NCBI GenBank assembly: GCA_937923255.1
Contig: CALAIL010000064.1
Span: 1-38,183, forward strand
DNA length: 38,183 bases
Origin: an uncultured Propionivibrio sp.
Lineage (GTDB): Bacteria > Pseudomonadota > Gammaproteobacteria > Burkholderiales > Rhodocyclaceae
Direction of reading: 5' to 3'
Below the pieces are notes generated by a model. The model did not search any database, was not told the DNA's origin, and was given only the letters and a program-made list of their open reading frames with translations. A program made the position numbers and the translations under genes. Below are positions 25,933-37,850 of the stretch, in pieces (within the stretch, counting starts at the first letter, position 1; each line of letters starts with the position of its first letter).

Positions 25933-26202
25933 ATGGCACGCGCTGAAGTTCAGATCATCAACAAACTCGGGCTGCACGCCCGCGCATCAGCCAAGCTGAC
26001 GCAACTGGCGTCCGGTTTCAGCGCCGACGTCTGGATGGAGAAAGGCACCCGTCGCGTCAACGCAAAAAGTATCATGGGCGTCATGATGCTGGCAGCAGCT
26101 AAAGGCTCGACCGTCATCATCGAAACCATCGGCGAGGATGAACAGCCGGCGCTTGAAGCGATCATCAAGCTAATTGGCGATAAATTCGGCGAAGGTGAAT
26201 GA
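25933..26202 (+). CDS. ptsH: Phosphocarrier protein HPr
   Basis: An 89-residue phosphocarrier of the phosphotransferase system. The phosphorylated histidine is H15 in KLGLHARASAK. S46 in NAKSIMGVMML is the site used by HPr kinase in bacteria that have it. AGGA lies before the ATG. The next gene, Enzyme I, starts 2 bp after the stop. In many Betaproteobacteria an EIIA(Man)-type gene lies between gshB and ptsH; here the 136-bp gap has no room for it. Confidence 0.95.
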   Translation: MARAEVQIINKLGLHARASAKLTQLASGFSADVWMEKGTRRVNAKSIMGVMMLAAAKGSTVIIETIGEDEQPALEAIIKLIGDKFGEGE

Positions 26203-26203
26203 C

Positions 26204-27958
26204 GTGACGATCAGCTTTACTCTGCACGGCCTGGCTGTTTCCAGCGGGATTGCCATCGGGCGGGCACACCTAGTTTCACAGGAAACACTGGAAGTGTCGC
26301 ACCTGTTCATTGCACCGCGCCAGATCGACAAGGAGATTGCCCGTTTTGAAGCGGCAATGGCCAAAGTACGCGCAGAACTCGAATCCTTACGCGAGGACGC
26401 CGGCAACATGACAACCGACGTCAGCGCCTTCGTCGATCTGCACGTGATGATTCTTTCCGACGCCGACCTGTCGGAAGCGCCCAAGCAAATCATTCGCGAG
26501 CGCCGCTGTAACGCCGAATGGGCCATCGTCCAGCAGATGGAGCTGCTGGTCGAACAGTTCGATGCCATCGACGATCCTTACCTGCGCGAACGCCGCTACG
26601 ATGTCTGCCAGGTCGTCGAGCGCGTCGTGCGCGAACTGACCGGCCGCAATTCGGCCAGCAACCGTATCGCCAAGGCGAATCGCAGCGAGCCGCTGATCGC
26701 CGTCGCTCATGATCTCTCGCCGGCGGACATCGTGGCCTACAAGGATCACAATTTCGTTTCCTTCATCACCGATGTTGGCGGCGCTACGTCGCATACTGCC
26801 ATCTTGGCGCGCGGCATGGGCATCCCGGCGGTACTCGGCCTGCACACGGCCCGTCGACTGATCCGCAACGGCGAGCAATTAATCATCGACGGTGAGCGCG
26901 GCGTCGTTATCGTCAATCCTGATTCGCGCATTCTCGAAGAATATCAACTCAAGAAAAGCGGGTTCGAGATCGAACGCGCCCGGCTCAAACTGCTCAAGTC
27001 AGCACGCGCCACCACGCTCGATAAGGTCAAGATTGAGATGTTGGCCAACCTCGACGAGCCGGGTGAAGTCAATGCTGCGCTGGATGTCGGCGCGGAAGGC
27101 GTCGGCCTGCTGCGCACGGAATTTATTTTCCTCGGGCGCGGCGGCATGCCCAGCGAGGAGGAACAGTTCGAGGCATACCGCAAAGTCGTCAAGGGTATGG
27201 ATGGGAGACCAGTGACGATCCGCACCTTTGACCTGGGCAACGACAAGCATCTGGATTCGCCGCAAATGACGATCGGGCGAAAACACATCAACCCGGCATT
27301 AGGGCTGCGCTCAATCCGCCTCTCGCTGGCCGAACCAAAATTCTTTCACGCTCAATTGCGCGCCATTCTGCGCGCCTCAAAATACGGCAAGGCGAGAATT
27401 CTGATTCCGATGCTCTCGCACGAACACCAGATCAACCAGTCGCTGGCGGCTGTCGAACAGGCTAAGGCAAGCCTGCGCGGCGAACGGATCGCTTTTGACG
27501 AAACCATCGAAATCGGCGGCATGATCGAAGTACCGGCAGCGGCGCTGACTGCCAGCCTGTTCCTGCGCAAGCTGAATTTTCTCTCCATCGGGACCAACGA
27601 CCTGATCCAGTATACGTTGGCCATCGATCGCAGCGACGAGCAGGTTGCCCATCTTTACGACCCGCTGCATCCAGCCATTCTCCGGCTATTGGCGTATGTC
27701 ATCGGCAGCGGCAATAAAGTAGGGGTGCCGGTATCGATCTGCGGCGAACTGGCGGGCGATCCGCACATGACACGCCTGCTGCTCGGCATGGGGCTGCGCG
27801 GATTTTCGATGTTCCCGGCACACATCCCCAGCGTCAAACAGCGGATCAAACAAAGCGACGCTAGTGCATTGGCGCACAGCGTCCGCCGCATTCTCAGGCT
27901 GGACGAAACCTCGAAAATCCGCGAACAGGTCGATCGCCTTAATACCGAATCCGTCTGA
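26204..27958 (+). CDS. ptsI: PTS Enzyme I (phosphoenolpyruvate-protein phosphotransferase)
   Basis: A 584-residue enzyme that takes phosphate from phosphoenolpyruvate and gives it to HPr. The active-site histidine is H197 in GGATSHTAILARGMGIPAV. The C-terminal PEP-binding domain has LLRTEFIFLGR, IRTFDLGNDKH, ISIC-like SICGELAGDP and FLSIGTNDLIQYTLAIDR. The GTG at 26204 is preferred: it gives the family-typical short N-terminus, with AAGG about 8 bases upstream inside ptsH. A TTG at 26174 would overlap ptsH by 29 bp. With no sugar permease nearby, the pair probably serves a regulatory PTS or permeases elsewhere. Confidence 0.95.
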   Translation: MTISFTLHGLAVSSGIAIGRAHLVSQETLEVSHLFIAPRQIDKEIARFEAAMAKVRAELESLREDAGNMTTDVSAFVDLHVMILSDADLSEAPKQIIRERRCNAEWAIVQQMELLVEQFDAIDDPYLRERRYDVCQVVERVVRELTGRNSASNRIAKANRSEPLIAVAHDLSPADIVAYKDHNFVSFITDVGGATSHTAILARGMGIPAVLGLHTARRLIRNGEQLIIDGERGVVIVNPDSRILEEYQLKKSGFEIERARLKLLKSARATTLDKVKIEMLANLDEPGEVNAALDVGAEGVGLLRTEFIFLGRGGMPSEEEQFEAYRKVVKGMDGRPVTIRTFDLGNDKHLDSPQMTIGRKHINPALGLRSIRLSLAEPKFFHAQLRAILRASKYGKARILIPMLSHEHQINQSLAAVEQAKASLRGERIAFDETIEIGGMIEVPAAALTASLFLRKLNFLSIGTNDLIQYTLAIDRSDEQVAHLYDPLHPAILRLLAYVIGSGNKVGVPVSICGELAGDPHMTRLLLGMGLRGFSMFPAHIPSVKQRIKQSDASALAHSVRRILRLDETSKIREQVDRLNTESV

Positions 27959-28131
27959 CCCTAAAGCGGATGCCAATCCTATGTACAGCGCTGATTTGAT
28001 CGGTACTCGTAAATAGATTGAGTATCACCCGGTACGCCATTTTCTTGGCGAAACCTCACCATTAATGCGGAAGCTTCTTCCTCCCATGGAAAATAACTTC
28101 CAAGAATTATCAAAGCACAATGGAAGGTCGC

Positions 28132-29490
28132 CTATTTTCCGATACAGAATTGGCTAAATATTTTGCCCAACAGATCGTCGGTGGTAAAAGCGCCAGTGAT
28201 CGAAGCGAGTGCGCGTTGGGCAAGGCGCAGTTCTTCCGCAAACAGTTCGAGTTGCGGCAATTGGCGGCATGCTTGGGTAAGATGTTCCCGGGTTTGGGCC
28301 AGCGCCTGCAAATGGCGTTCGCGGGCAATGAAAACATTTTCGGCCGGATGCCAGCCGGCAATGCGCAGTAACTCGCGGCGCAGCAATTCGACGCCCTCGC
28401 CCGTTTTGGCGGAAAGAAACAATGAGACGCTATTGCCGTTTTCCTGACGTTCGGCGCGGCAATCGTCTTTTTCGACAAGATCGATCTTGTTGTGAATGAT
28501 CAAATGCGCAGGTTGCTGCGGCAGGCGCGCAAGGATTTTTCGGTCGCTTTCGCTAACGCCCGATCGGCTGTCGACAAGCAGGATAATGGCGTCGGCACGG
28601 TTGATTTCTCGCCAGGCGCGGTCAATGCCGATCCGTTCGACTTCATCATCCGTATCACGCAGGCCGGCGGTATCGATGATATGCAGCGGAATACCTTCGA
28701 TATGCAGAGTACCGCTGACGATATCGCGCGTGGTGCCGGCGATTGGCGTAACAATAGCCAATTCGTCGCCAACCAGACAGTTGAGCAGACTTGATTTACC
28801 GACATTCGGCTGGCCAACGATGACAACATGTAATCCTTCTTGCAGCAGGCGGCCTTGCCGGGCGCGGTCAAATACGGCGTCGAGGTGATTTTGTAACTCT
28901 TCGAGTTGGCCAAATGCATTGGCAGACTCCAGAAAATCGATTTCCTCGCCAGGAAAATCGAGCGTGGCTTCGGTGAGTGCTTGCAACCGGGTTAGCGCAT
29001 CGAGTAATTCATCAATTTCCCGTGAAAATTCGCCTTGTAAAGAACGTGCGGCGCTGCGGGCGGCGGCGGCACTGGCAGCGTCGATGAGATCGGCAACCGC
29101 TTCAGCTTGCGTCAAATCGATCTTGCCATTGAGGTAGGCGCGTCGCGTGAATTCTCCCGGCTCGGCAAGCCGGGCGCCCAGATCGAGACAGCGCCTTAGC
29201 AGTAAATTGAGGACAATTGGCCCACCGTGACCGTGCAGCTCAATGACATCCTCGCCGGTAAAGGAATGCGGTGCGGGAAAATAAAGTATCAAGCCGCTGT
29301 CAATCGGCGATTGATCAGCGGCACGAAAGCTGGTTAGCGCCGCCATACGGGGCGACGGGAGGCTGCCGCACAGTTGCCGGGCAAATTCGGCGAGATTGCG
29401 CCCGGATATTCTGACGATACCGACACCGCCCCGCCCGGCAGCTGTTGCAATGGCGGCAATGGTTTCGGACGGATAGCGTAGGGTGTTCAT
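28132..29490 (-). CDS. mnmE: tRNA modification GTPase MnmE
   Basis: A 452-residue GTPase that, with MnmG, modifies the wobble uridine of several tRNAs. The N-terminal folate-binding domain (about 1-118) includes [12 protein letters not shown], then a helical domain, and the G domain carries the P-loop GQPNVGKS (226-233) and [10 protein letters not shown]. The C-terminal CIGK contains the conserved catalytic-loop cysteine. It is the last gene of the rpmH-rnpA-yidD-yidC-mnmE block. mnmG, rsmG and parAB, which often follow, are absent; the neighbour is convergent ptsI. No clear ribosome binding site precedes the ATG. Confidence 0.97.
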   Translation of the reverse strand: MNTLRYPSETIAAIATAAGRGGVGIVRISGRNLAEFARQLCGSLPSPRMAALTSFRAADQSPIDSGLILYFPAPHSFTGEDVIELHGHGGPIVLNLLLRRCLDLGARLAEPGEFTRRAYLNGKIDLTQAEAVADLIDAASAAAARSAARSLQGEFSREIDELLDALTRLQALTEATLDFPGEEIDFLESANAFGQLEELQNHLDAVFDRARQGRLLQEGLHVVIVGQPNVGKSSLLNCLVGDELAIVTPIAGTTRDIVSGTLHIEGIPLHIIDTAGLRDTDDEVERIGIDRAWREINRADAIILLVDSRSGVSESDRKILARLPQQPAHLIIHNKIDLVEKDDCRAERQENGNSVSLFLSAKTGEGVELLRRELLRIAGWHPAENVFIARERHLQALAQTREHLTQACRQLPQLELFAEELRLAQRALASITGAFTTDDLLGKIFSQFCIGK

Positions 29491-29587
29491 GCATCTTAGT
29501 CAGTACAAAAAAACGGGCGGCTAAAGCGATTGCTTCAACCGCCCCAATTTTCTTCACCGCACGTTCCAGAACATCCGTCCCGCTGCT

Positions 29588-31261
29588 TCAGGCCTTGGCA
29601 TCGTTGGCTGCCTTGTTGCCGCTTTCGATCATCCGCGTGATCTGCCATTGCTGGGCAATGGAAAGGATGTTATTGACGACCCAGTACAGAACCAGCCCAG
29701 CCGGGAAGAAAAGGAACATAAAACCAAACACCAGCGGCATGATCAGCATGACCTTGGCTTGCATCGGGTCAGGCGGCGTCGGGTTTAGTTTAGTCTGGAT
29801 AAACATGGTGACAACCATGATGATCGGTAGAACGTAGTACGGGTCTTTGGAAGAAAGATCCTTGATCCATAAAATCCACGGCGCATCTCGTATTTCAACC
29901 GCGCCCAGGAGCGCCCAATATAGAGCGATAAATACTGGAATCTGGATCAGAATCGGCAGACAGCCGCCCAGCGGATTGACTTTCTCGGTGCGGTAAAGAT
30001 TCATCAGTTCCTGGTTGAGGCGCTGTTTGTCATCGCCATAGCGCTCTCTGAGTGCATTCATACGCGGCGCCACCGCTTTCATTTTAGCCATCGACTTATA
30101 ACTTGCCGCCGAGAGCGGGAAGAACAGCAGCTTGATGATGATAGTCAGGATGATGATTGCCCACCCCCAGTTGCCGACCAGTTTGTGGATCATTTCCAAA
30201 CACCAGAAAATTGGGGCGGCGACGATGGTTAGCCAGCCGTAATCGACCACCAGCGCCAAACCTTTTGCACCGATACCGCCTTCTGCAACCGGCTTGGCAA
30301 GCTGATTGAGGATGGACTGAATCTGAGGCCCAGCGTAGAGCGAAACTGATCGGCTAGTTTTTTCGCCCGGAGCAACCTGCGGCATCGGCACGATCACGCC
30401 CGCTGAAATATCGGCGCCCAGCTTGCGAACGAAATATTCACGGGGTAGATTTTCTTGCGGAATCCACGCTGAGACAAAGTAATGCTGGACCATGGCAATC
30501 CAGCCGTCACTGGCTTTCTCGATAAATTTTGCCTTGCCTTTTTCGATGTCTTCAAAACTGATTTTTTGGTATTTTTCCTGCTCGGAATACACAGCCGGGC
30601 CGGTAAAAATTTTCGCCATGCCACTCTCCCCATCAGGCGTCACCGTATCTCGCTGCAATTGATAGTAAGCATGAGCGGAAAGCGTTTTTTGGCTACCGTT
30701 GTCAATTTCTTGCACAACATCGATCAGGTAGCTGCCACGAGTAAAGGTGTAAATTTTGGTGACCTTAACGCCGCCTGTTGTCGCTTCCAGACGCAGTTGC
30801 ACGGTTTTATCATCAGCACCCAGCTCGCGTGGCCCGGCAAGCGCCGAGAATTGTGTTTTGTGATTCGCCAGTCCTTCACCGATCAAGCCACTTTGTGCGA
30901 CGTAGTGATGTTTCGGCTCAAACAATGCAAATACCTTGTTTTTATCGTCGACAGTTTTATAGTCGTTGAGCAGAAGCTCGACGATGTCACCACCTTGAAG
31001 AGAAACTTTAGCTGTCAGCAAGTCAGTTTTGATGGTAATCGCTTCCGATACTTTATTTTCACCAGCGGTCAAGGCTTCGGGAATGGCCTCGGGCGCCGGA
31101 TTCCCGGACGGGGCAGATGGGGTGGGCACAACACTACCCTGAGTTGCCGTTTGCGCTTGCGTTACCGGCGTGGGAAGACGATTTTGTTTTTGCCATGCAT
31201 CCCATAACATAAATAGGGAAAGAAAAAAAATCGCCAATAAAATCAGTCTCTTATTATCCAT
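29588..31261 (-). CDS. yidC: Membrane protein insertase YidC
   Basis: A 557-residue inner-membrane insertase of the Oxa1 family. An N-terminal transmembrane segment (about 7-20), a variable proline- and threonine-rich linker (about 25-60) and a large periplasmic beta domain come first. The C-terminal core (about 345-545) has five hydrophobic spans, including NWGWAIIILTIIIKLLFFPL and NPLGGCLPILIQIPVFIALY. The length is typical of Proteobacteria. It lies 19 bp after yidD and 97 bp before mnmE. G+C content is about 48% in a sampled row, lower than genes further left. Confidence 0.97.
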   Translation of the reverse strand: MDNKRLILLAIFFLSLFMLWDAWQKQNRLPTPVTQAQTATQGSVVPTPSAPSGNPAPEAIPEALTAGENKVSEAITIKTDLLTAKVSLQGGDIVELLLNDYKTVDDKNKVFALFEPKHHYVAQSGLIGEGLANHKTQFSALAGPRELGADDKTVQLRLEATTGGVKVTKIYTFTRGSYLIDVVQEIDNGSQKTLSAHAYYQLQRDTVTPDGESGMAKIFTGPAVYSEQEKYQKISFEDIEKGKAKFIEKASDGWIAMVQHYFVSAWIPQENLPREYFVRKLGADISAGVIVPMPQVAPGEKTSRSVSLYAGPQIQSILNQLAKPVAEGGIGAKGLALVVDYGWLTIVAAPIFWCLEMIHKLVGNWGWAIIILTIIIKLLFFPLSAASYKSMAKMKAVAPRMNALRERYGDDKQRLNQELMNLYRTEKVNPLGGCLPILIQIPVFIALYWALLGAVEIRDAPWILWIKDLSSKDPYYVLPIIMVVTMFIQTKLNPTPPDPMQAKVMLIMPLVFGFMFLFFPAGLVLYWVVNNILSIAQQWQITRMIESGNKAANDAKA

Positions 31262-31280
31262 TGAGGTCTATTTTCGGAAA

Positions 31281-31490
31281 TCATGGAACAGGGTCGAAAC
31301 CACCCGGATTCCACGGATGGCAACGAAAGATACGGGCGACTCCCAAGCAAATTCCTTTAAAAACGCCATGCTTTTCAATGGCTTCTGATGTGTATTCAGA
31401 ACAGCTTGGAACAAACCGGCAACGTTGTCCGAGCATCGGACTGACGACCAGACGGTAACAACGAATCATGAGCAGAATCATGTTTTTCAT
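31281..31490 (-). CDS. yidD: Membrane protein insertion efficiency factor YidD
   Basis: A 69-residue protein of the YidD family, which helps YidC-dependent insertion. It has the conserved [20 protein letters not shown], then [13 protein letters not shown] and the C-terminal [14 protein letters not shown]. It lies between rnpA (4 bp away) and yidC (19 bp away), its usual place. An amphipathic N-terminal helix would bind the inner membrane. Confidence 0.95.
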   Translation of the reverse strand: MKNMILLMIRCYRLVVSPMLGQRCRFVPSCSEYTSEAIEKHGVFKGICLGVARIFRCHPWNPGGFDPVP

Positions 31491-31494
31491 TGGT

Positions 31495-31878
31495 TTACCA
31501 AGAATTCGACATGGTTTTTTGCATCAGATTGCGAATCTCCTTTGCCAGCGCTTTTCGATCGAGCGAGTCGGGGCGATTTACCAATCGTAAAACCAAGTCT
31601 CTTGGCATCAGACGGGGACGCAGCACACGGAAGCTTTCTCTTGCAAGACGCCGTATTAGATTGCGATCAATGGCGCGGCGTAACAATCGCTTCGCAACAA
31701 CCAGCCCGAGCCGGGCGCCATCCCCCACATCGGAAGAAGCGCGGATCCGATAATGCAACAGGAAATGCTGACTTTTCAGAGCTTTCCTGAAACCAAAAAC
31801 GGATGAATATTCATCCGTTTTTGTCAATCGATACTGTCGTGGAAAGCCCAGCCTGTCTAGGGCCGAAGATGGGACCAT
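31495..31878 (-). CDS. rnpA: Ribonuclease P protein component
   Basis: A 127-residue basic protein that partners the RNase P RNA in 5' processing of tRNAs. It has [17 protein letters not shown] near the N-terminus and the RNR-type motif [20 protein letters not shown]. The start is set at the ATG at 31878. The frame stays open to 32016, but that extension overlaps rpmH on the same strand in another frame and is not similar to RnpA. The gap to rpmH is 49 bp. The position between rpmH and yidD is the conserved one. Confidence 0.93.
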   Translation of the reverse strand: MVPSSALDRLGFPRQYRLTKTDEYSSVFGFRKALKSQHFLLHYRIRASSDVGDGARLGLVVAKRLLRRAIDRNLIRRLARESFRVLRPRLMPRDLVLRLVNRPDSLDRKALAKEIRNLMQKTMSNSW

Positions 31879-31927
31879 AGCTTCCGATTTTGACTCGTGC
31901 AGTTGTTTTGATCCGCAGATACCAAAC

Positions 31928-32062
31928 CTAGACAGCCAAGCGATGGCGCCCTTTGGCGCGCCGAGCGCGGATGACAGCCCGACCGCTACGGGTTGACATA
32001 CGGACAAGAAAACCATGAGTGCGTTTACGGCGGATGACAGATGGCTGATAAGTACGTTTCAT
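31928..32062 (-). CDS. rpmH: 50S ribosomal protein L34
   Basis: A 44-residue highly basic ribosomal protein, [18 protein letters not shown] through to GRHRLAV, matching bacterial L34 along its whole length. It is the first gene of the minus-strand block running away from dnaA. A promoter with a perfect -35 lies about 40-70 bp upstream. It is easily overlooked because of its size and because a longer frame of rnpA crosses it. Confidence 0.98.
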   Translation of the reverse strand: MKRTYQPSVIRRKRTHGFLVRMSTRSGRAVIRARRAKGRHRLAV

Positions 32063-32100
32063 GAGCAAACCTTCAGTTTTCGTTACAGTGAAAGTTTCGC

Positions 32101-32130
32101 ATTAGACATTGATAGTTCATTGTTTGTCAA
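32101..32130 (-). promoter_or_regulatory. Probable sigma-70 promoter of rpmH
   Basis: On the minus strand, TTGACA (32130-32125) is a perfect -35 and TCTAAT (32106-32101) a 5-of-6 -10 element, with an 18-base spacer. Initiation near 32094 would leave a leader of about 30 bases before the rpmH ATG at 32062. Confidence 0.7.
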
Positions 32131-32169
32131 GAATTATTTAAAAATCCTAAATTTTTTACCATGTCATCT

Positions 32170-32200
32170 TGTGGATAACTATTTTCTAACAGGTTAAAAT
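32170..32200 (+). promoter_or_regulatory. DnaA box and likely dnaA promoter
   Basis: TGTGGATAA at 32170-32178 is a perfect DnaA box (TTATCCACA on the minus strand). A -10-like TAAAAT lies at 32195-32200, so the box covers the -35 region. This layout suggests repression of dnaA by its own product, as in many bacteria. The start codon is 64 bp further on. Confidence 0.65.
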
Positions 32201-32263
32201 AATAGGACTGGTCTAGCTACCCTAGCCGAGTTATCTCGTGGATCAAGAAAACACTTATCCCTA

Positions 32264-33673
32264 ATGCATGCGATTAATAATTTTTGGGCTTTTTGTTTGA
32301 ATCAGTTCGAACAAGAACTTCCCCCTCAGCAATTTAATACCTGGATACGTCCGCTTCGTCTCGAAGGTGAGGGAAGTCCTGAGAATGGTTTACGTCTATT
32401 AGCGCCAAATGGTTTCATTCTTAAATGGACAAAGGAACGTTACCTTGCTCGCATTGAAGAATTAGCTCTGACTTTTTTTTCTTCCCCTGTTTCAGTTTCC
32501 TTACTGGTGGCAGAAAACTCCATCAAACAACCATTGCTAGAAAAACATATAGTATCTGATACTGCTTCTACTGCTAAATCTACTGTCGTTGATGTAATTC
32601 CGACAGGAAAAAACGAAAAAATGTCTATTGAAAAACTGGCTTTTTATGAAAAAACCCGTTTAATCTTTAATTTTACTTTTGAAAACTTAATTGTTGGCAG
32701 AGCAAATGAACTGGCACGTGCAGCCGCAATACAAGTTGCCCGCAATACAGGTGATTCAACATATAATCCATTATTTATTTATGGTAGCACTGGTTTGGGT
32801 AAAACCCATCTTATGCATGCTATTGGTAATTATATTTTACAATATAGCCCACAAACTATTGTACGTTATGTACATGCGGAAGATTATTACTCAGATGTAG
32901 TTCGTGCTTATCAGAAAAAGTCTTTTGATAGTTTTAAGAAATATTATCGCTCACTTGATGTTTTACTTCTTGATGATGTTCAATTTCTAAATGGAAAAAA
33001 CCGGACACAAGAAGAACTTTTCTTTGTTTTTAACACACTGATTGAATCTCATAAACAAATTGTTATTAGTTGCGATACTTATCCCAAAGATATTTCAGGC
33101 CTTGATGATCGCCTAATTACTCGCTTTGACTGGGGGTTGACTGTTCAAATTGAACCACCAGAAACTGAAATGCGGGTAGCAATTTTAAAAAAGAAGGCAG
33201 AAATCGATAAGATCATTTTAAGCGATGATGTTGCTTTTTACATTGCCAAACATTTACGCTCTAACGTTCGAGAGCTTGAAGGTGCTTTAAAAAAAGTAAT
33301 TGCATTCGCTTCATTTCATATGCGAAAAATTGATCTTGATCTAGCTAAAGAGTCACTTAAAGATTTAATTGGTGCAGTTAATCGGCAGATTACTATAGAA
33401 AATATTCAAAAAACAGTTGCTGAATATTTTAAAATAAAAGTTTCTGATTTATTTTCATCAAAACGTTCACGCTCAATCGTTAGACCAAGACAAGTAGCTA
33501 TGTGGCTTGCTAAAAACCTTACCTCAAAAAGCTACCCATCAATTGGTGAATCTTTTGGTGGTCGTGATCATACGACCGTATTACATGCTGTCCGAACAAT
33601 CGAAAGTTTACGCACAGAAGATAATAATCTAAATCATGATCTGCATGTTTTACAACAGATACTGAAAGGATAA
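32264..33673 (+). CDS. dnaA: Chromosomal replication initiator DnaA
   Basis: A 469-residue AAA+ initiator that binds DnaA boxes and opens oriC. Domain I covers about 1-85 (NNFWAFCLNQFEQELPPQQF, TWIRPL). A short linker follows, then the AAA+ domain with Walker A GSTGLGKT (174-181), Walker B LLLDDVQF (234-241), and an arginine-finger region LDDRLITRFDWGL. The C-terminal DNA-binding domain has the signature GGRDHTTVLHA. All motifs are intact. Codon use is strongly A/T at third positions, quite unlike genes further left in the window. No clear Shine-Dalgarno sequence precedes the ATG. Confidence 0.98.
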   Translation: MHAINNFWAFCLNQFEQELPPQQFNTWIRPLRLEGEGSPENGLRLLAPNGFILKWTKERYLARIEELALTFFSSPVSVSLLVAENSIKQPLLEKHIVSDTASTAKSTVVDVIPTGKNEKMSIEKLAFYEKTRLIFNFTFENLIVGRANELARAAAIQVARNTGDSTYNPLFIYGSTGLGKTHLMHAIGNYILQYSPQTIVRYVHAEDYYSDVVRAYQKKSFDSFKKYYRSLDVLLLDDVQFLNGKNRTQEELFFVFNTLIESHKQIVISCDTYPKDISGLDDRLITRFDWGLTVQIEPPETEMRVAILKKKAEIDKIILSDDVAFYIAKHLRSNVRELEGALKKVIAFASFHMRKIDLDLAKESLKDLIGAVNRQITIENIQKTVAEYFKIKVSDLFSSKRSRSIVRPRQVAMWLAKNLTSKSYPSIGESFGGRDHTTVLHAVRTIESLRTEDNNLNHDLHVLQQILKG

Positions 33674-33897
33674 GTAAAAAATTATGCGATATGTGAATAA
33701 GTTAATACTTTAGTATGTGTATAACATGTTAATATAGAAAGAATAATTTAAAAAAATATATTTATCCAATATTTATCCACAGCAATATACATAAGTTTTT
33801 CATATTTATATTTAGTATATAACTAGTTGAATTATAATGTATATATCTATATATTCACAGTTTTTACCGGCACTTAGTTAATATAGGATTTATATAT
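33674..33897. other. oriC: Origin of replication (oriC) candidate
   Basis: The 224-bp dnaA-dnaN spacer is very A+T-rich. It holds three good DnaA boxes: TGTGAATAA at 33692-33700 and TGTGTATAA at 33716-33724 (both minus orientation, TTATNCACA) and a perfect TTATCCACA at 33773-33781 (plus). TTATCCAAT at 33762-33770 and ATATTCACA at 33851-33859 are weaker. The stretch 33785-33850 is almost pure A/T (TATATATCTATATATT-like) and would serve as the unwinding element. Gene orientation also flips here. Confidence 0.85.
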
Positions 33898-35016
33898 ATG
33901 TTACTTATCAAAAGTCAGCGTGACATGCTTTTATCTCCATTATTATCTGTTTCTGGTATTGTTGAGAAACGGCATACTTTACCTATACTTTCCAATGTTT
34001 TACTGGAGAAAATAGGAGATCAATTAACTTTTTTGGCAACAGATATAGAAATCCAAATTACAACAGTAATGAATGGGGCGATAGGAGAAAACGACGGTGC
34101 TATGACAGTTAGTGCAAAAAAACTTCAAGATATTCTTCGTTTACTCCCAGAAAATAGTGAGGTTAGCTTAAGCTTTGATGAGAAGCGTTTATTGATCCGA
34201 ACAAAAAAAAGTCGTTTTAGTTTACAAACATTACCTGCATCAGACTTTCCGCGTATGGTAATTTCTGGGGATAACTCCAAGAAAATTACAGTAACACAGA
34301 AACAATTCCGCCATTTACTTGGACAAACGCAATTTGCTATGGCGGCCCAGGATGTGCGATATTATCTTAATGGTTTACTGTTGCTTATTGATGGAAAGTA
34401 TTTACGGGCTGTGGCGACTGATGGTCACCGCTTAGCTTATGCTAGTATAGCATTAGATATTGAAGATGAATCTGATTTACCTCACCAAGAATTTATTTTG
34501 CCGCGTAAAACAGTGCTTGAACTTAGTCGTCAACTTGATGATTCTGATGAACTTTTACATATTGAACTAGCAAGCAACCAGATTCATTTTCAATTTAAAC
34601 AAATTGACTTTGTTTCTAAATTAATTGATGGAAAATTTCCTGATTATGAACGTGTAATTCCTGTTTCATTAAAAAGTACAATTGTGCTTAATCGTACTGA
34701 GTTATATCAGTCAATGATTCGTGCTGCTATTTTGACTAATGAAAAATTTCGTGGAATTCGTCTTTTACTTTCTAATGGTCTTTTAAAAATAGTTGCAGCA
34801 AATACTGAACAAGAAGAGGCTCAAGAAGAAATTGAAGTTGAGTTTAATGGAGATTCATTGGATGTTGGTTTTAATGTTGGATATTTGCTTGATGTTCTTA
34901 ATAATACAACTGCGGAAATGATTGAATGGGGGTTTAACGATGCTAATTCGAGTTCATTGATTACAATTCCTGGTAATGATCATTTTAAATATGTTGTAAT
35001 GCCTATGAGAATTTAG
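33898..35016 (+). CDS. dnaN: DNA polymerase III beta sliding clamp
   Basis: A 372-residue clamp that encircles DNA and tethers the replicative polymerase. It begins MLLIKSQRDMLLSPLLSVSG and contains RHTLPILSNVLLE, ATDGHRLAYASI and a C-terminal VVMPMRI, all characteristic. The length is as usual (about 366-372). Sample rows are near 32% G+C, the lowest in the window. It lies 224 bp after dnaA across oriC and 67 bp before gyrB. Confidence 0.97.
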   Translation: MLLIKSQRDMLLSPLLSVSGIVEKRHTLPILSNVLLEKIGDQLTFLATDIEIQITTVMNGAIGENDGAMTVSAKKLQDILRLLPENSEVSLSFDEKRLLIRTKKSRFSLQTLPASDFPRMVISGDNSKKITVTQKQFRHLLGQTQFAMAAQDVRYYLNGLLLLIDGKYLRAVATDGHRLAYASIALDIEDESDLPHQEFILPRKTVLELSRQLDDSDELLHIELASNQIHFQFKQIDFVSKLIDGKFPDYERVIPVSLKSTIVLNRTELYQSMIRAAILTNEKFRGIRLLLSNGLLKIVAANTEQEEAQEEIEVEFNGDSLDVGFNVGYLLDVLNNTTAEMIEWGFNDANSSSLITIPGNDHFKYVVMPMRI

Positions 35017-35047
35017 CTTTTTATATAATCAAGTAATTTTTACGTGA

Positions 35048-37546
<2,499 letters not shown>

Positions 37547-37662
37547 GACTCTATTTTCCTCCTAAAAATCCTAAAAACCGAGATTTTATGATTAGTTTCA
37601 CATTGATCCTAAAACTAAAGTTTGCGCCTGCTGCTTTATATGTGTAGTGAAATGATACTGTA

Positions 37663-37678
37663 TGTTTCACGTGAAACA
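37663..37678. promoter_or_regulatory. parS: parS centromere-like site
   Basis: TGTTTCACGTGAAACA is a perfect 16-bp palindrome that matches the widely conserved chromosomal parS consensus bound by ParB. It lies 117 bp after gyrB and about 4 kb from the oriC candidate, where parS sites are expected. No parB gene is in the window. I saw no second copy. Confidence 0.9.
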
Positions 37679-37850
37679 TACAAGATATAAGTTAGTTTTT
37701 TTGTTGGCAGATAAATTAAATTTTAAAATTGGTTGTAGCCTCTTAACAGGTTCTCCTGTCAAAAGCCGGGATACTGGACAAAATATATGCGAAGGGTCTT
37801 AGTAAGCAAACATATGTTTAATACATGCCAACTTCCTGAGATGCCCTGAG

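Noticed and set aside
31879..32016. N-terminal extension of rnpA
   Set aside because: The extension overlaps rpmH in another frame and does not look like RnpA. The ATG at 31878 gives the normal length.
37740..37765. ACAGG-TTCT-CCTGT hairpin as gyrB terminator
   Set aside because: The stem is only 5 bp, there is no T-run on the plus strand and it is almost 200 bp from gyrB.
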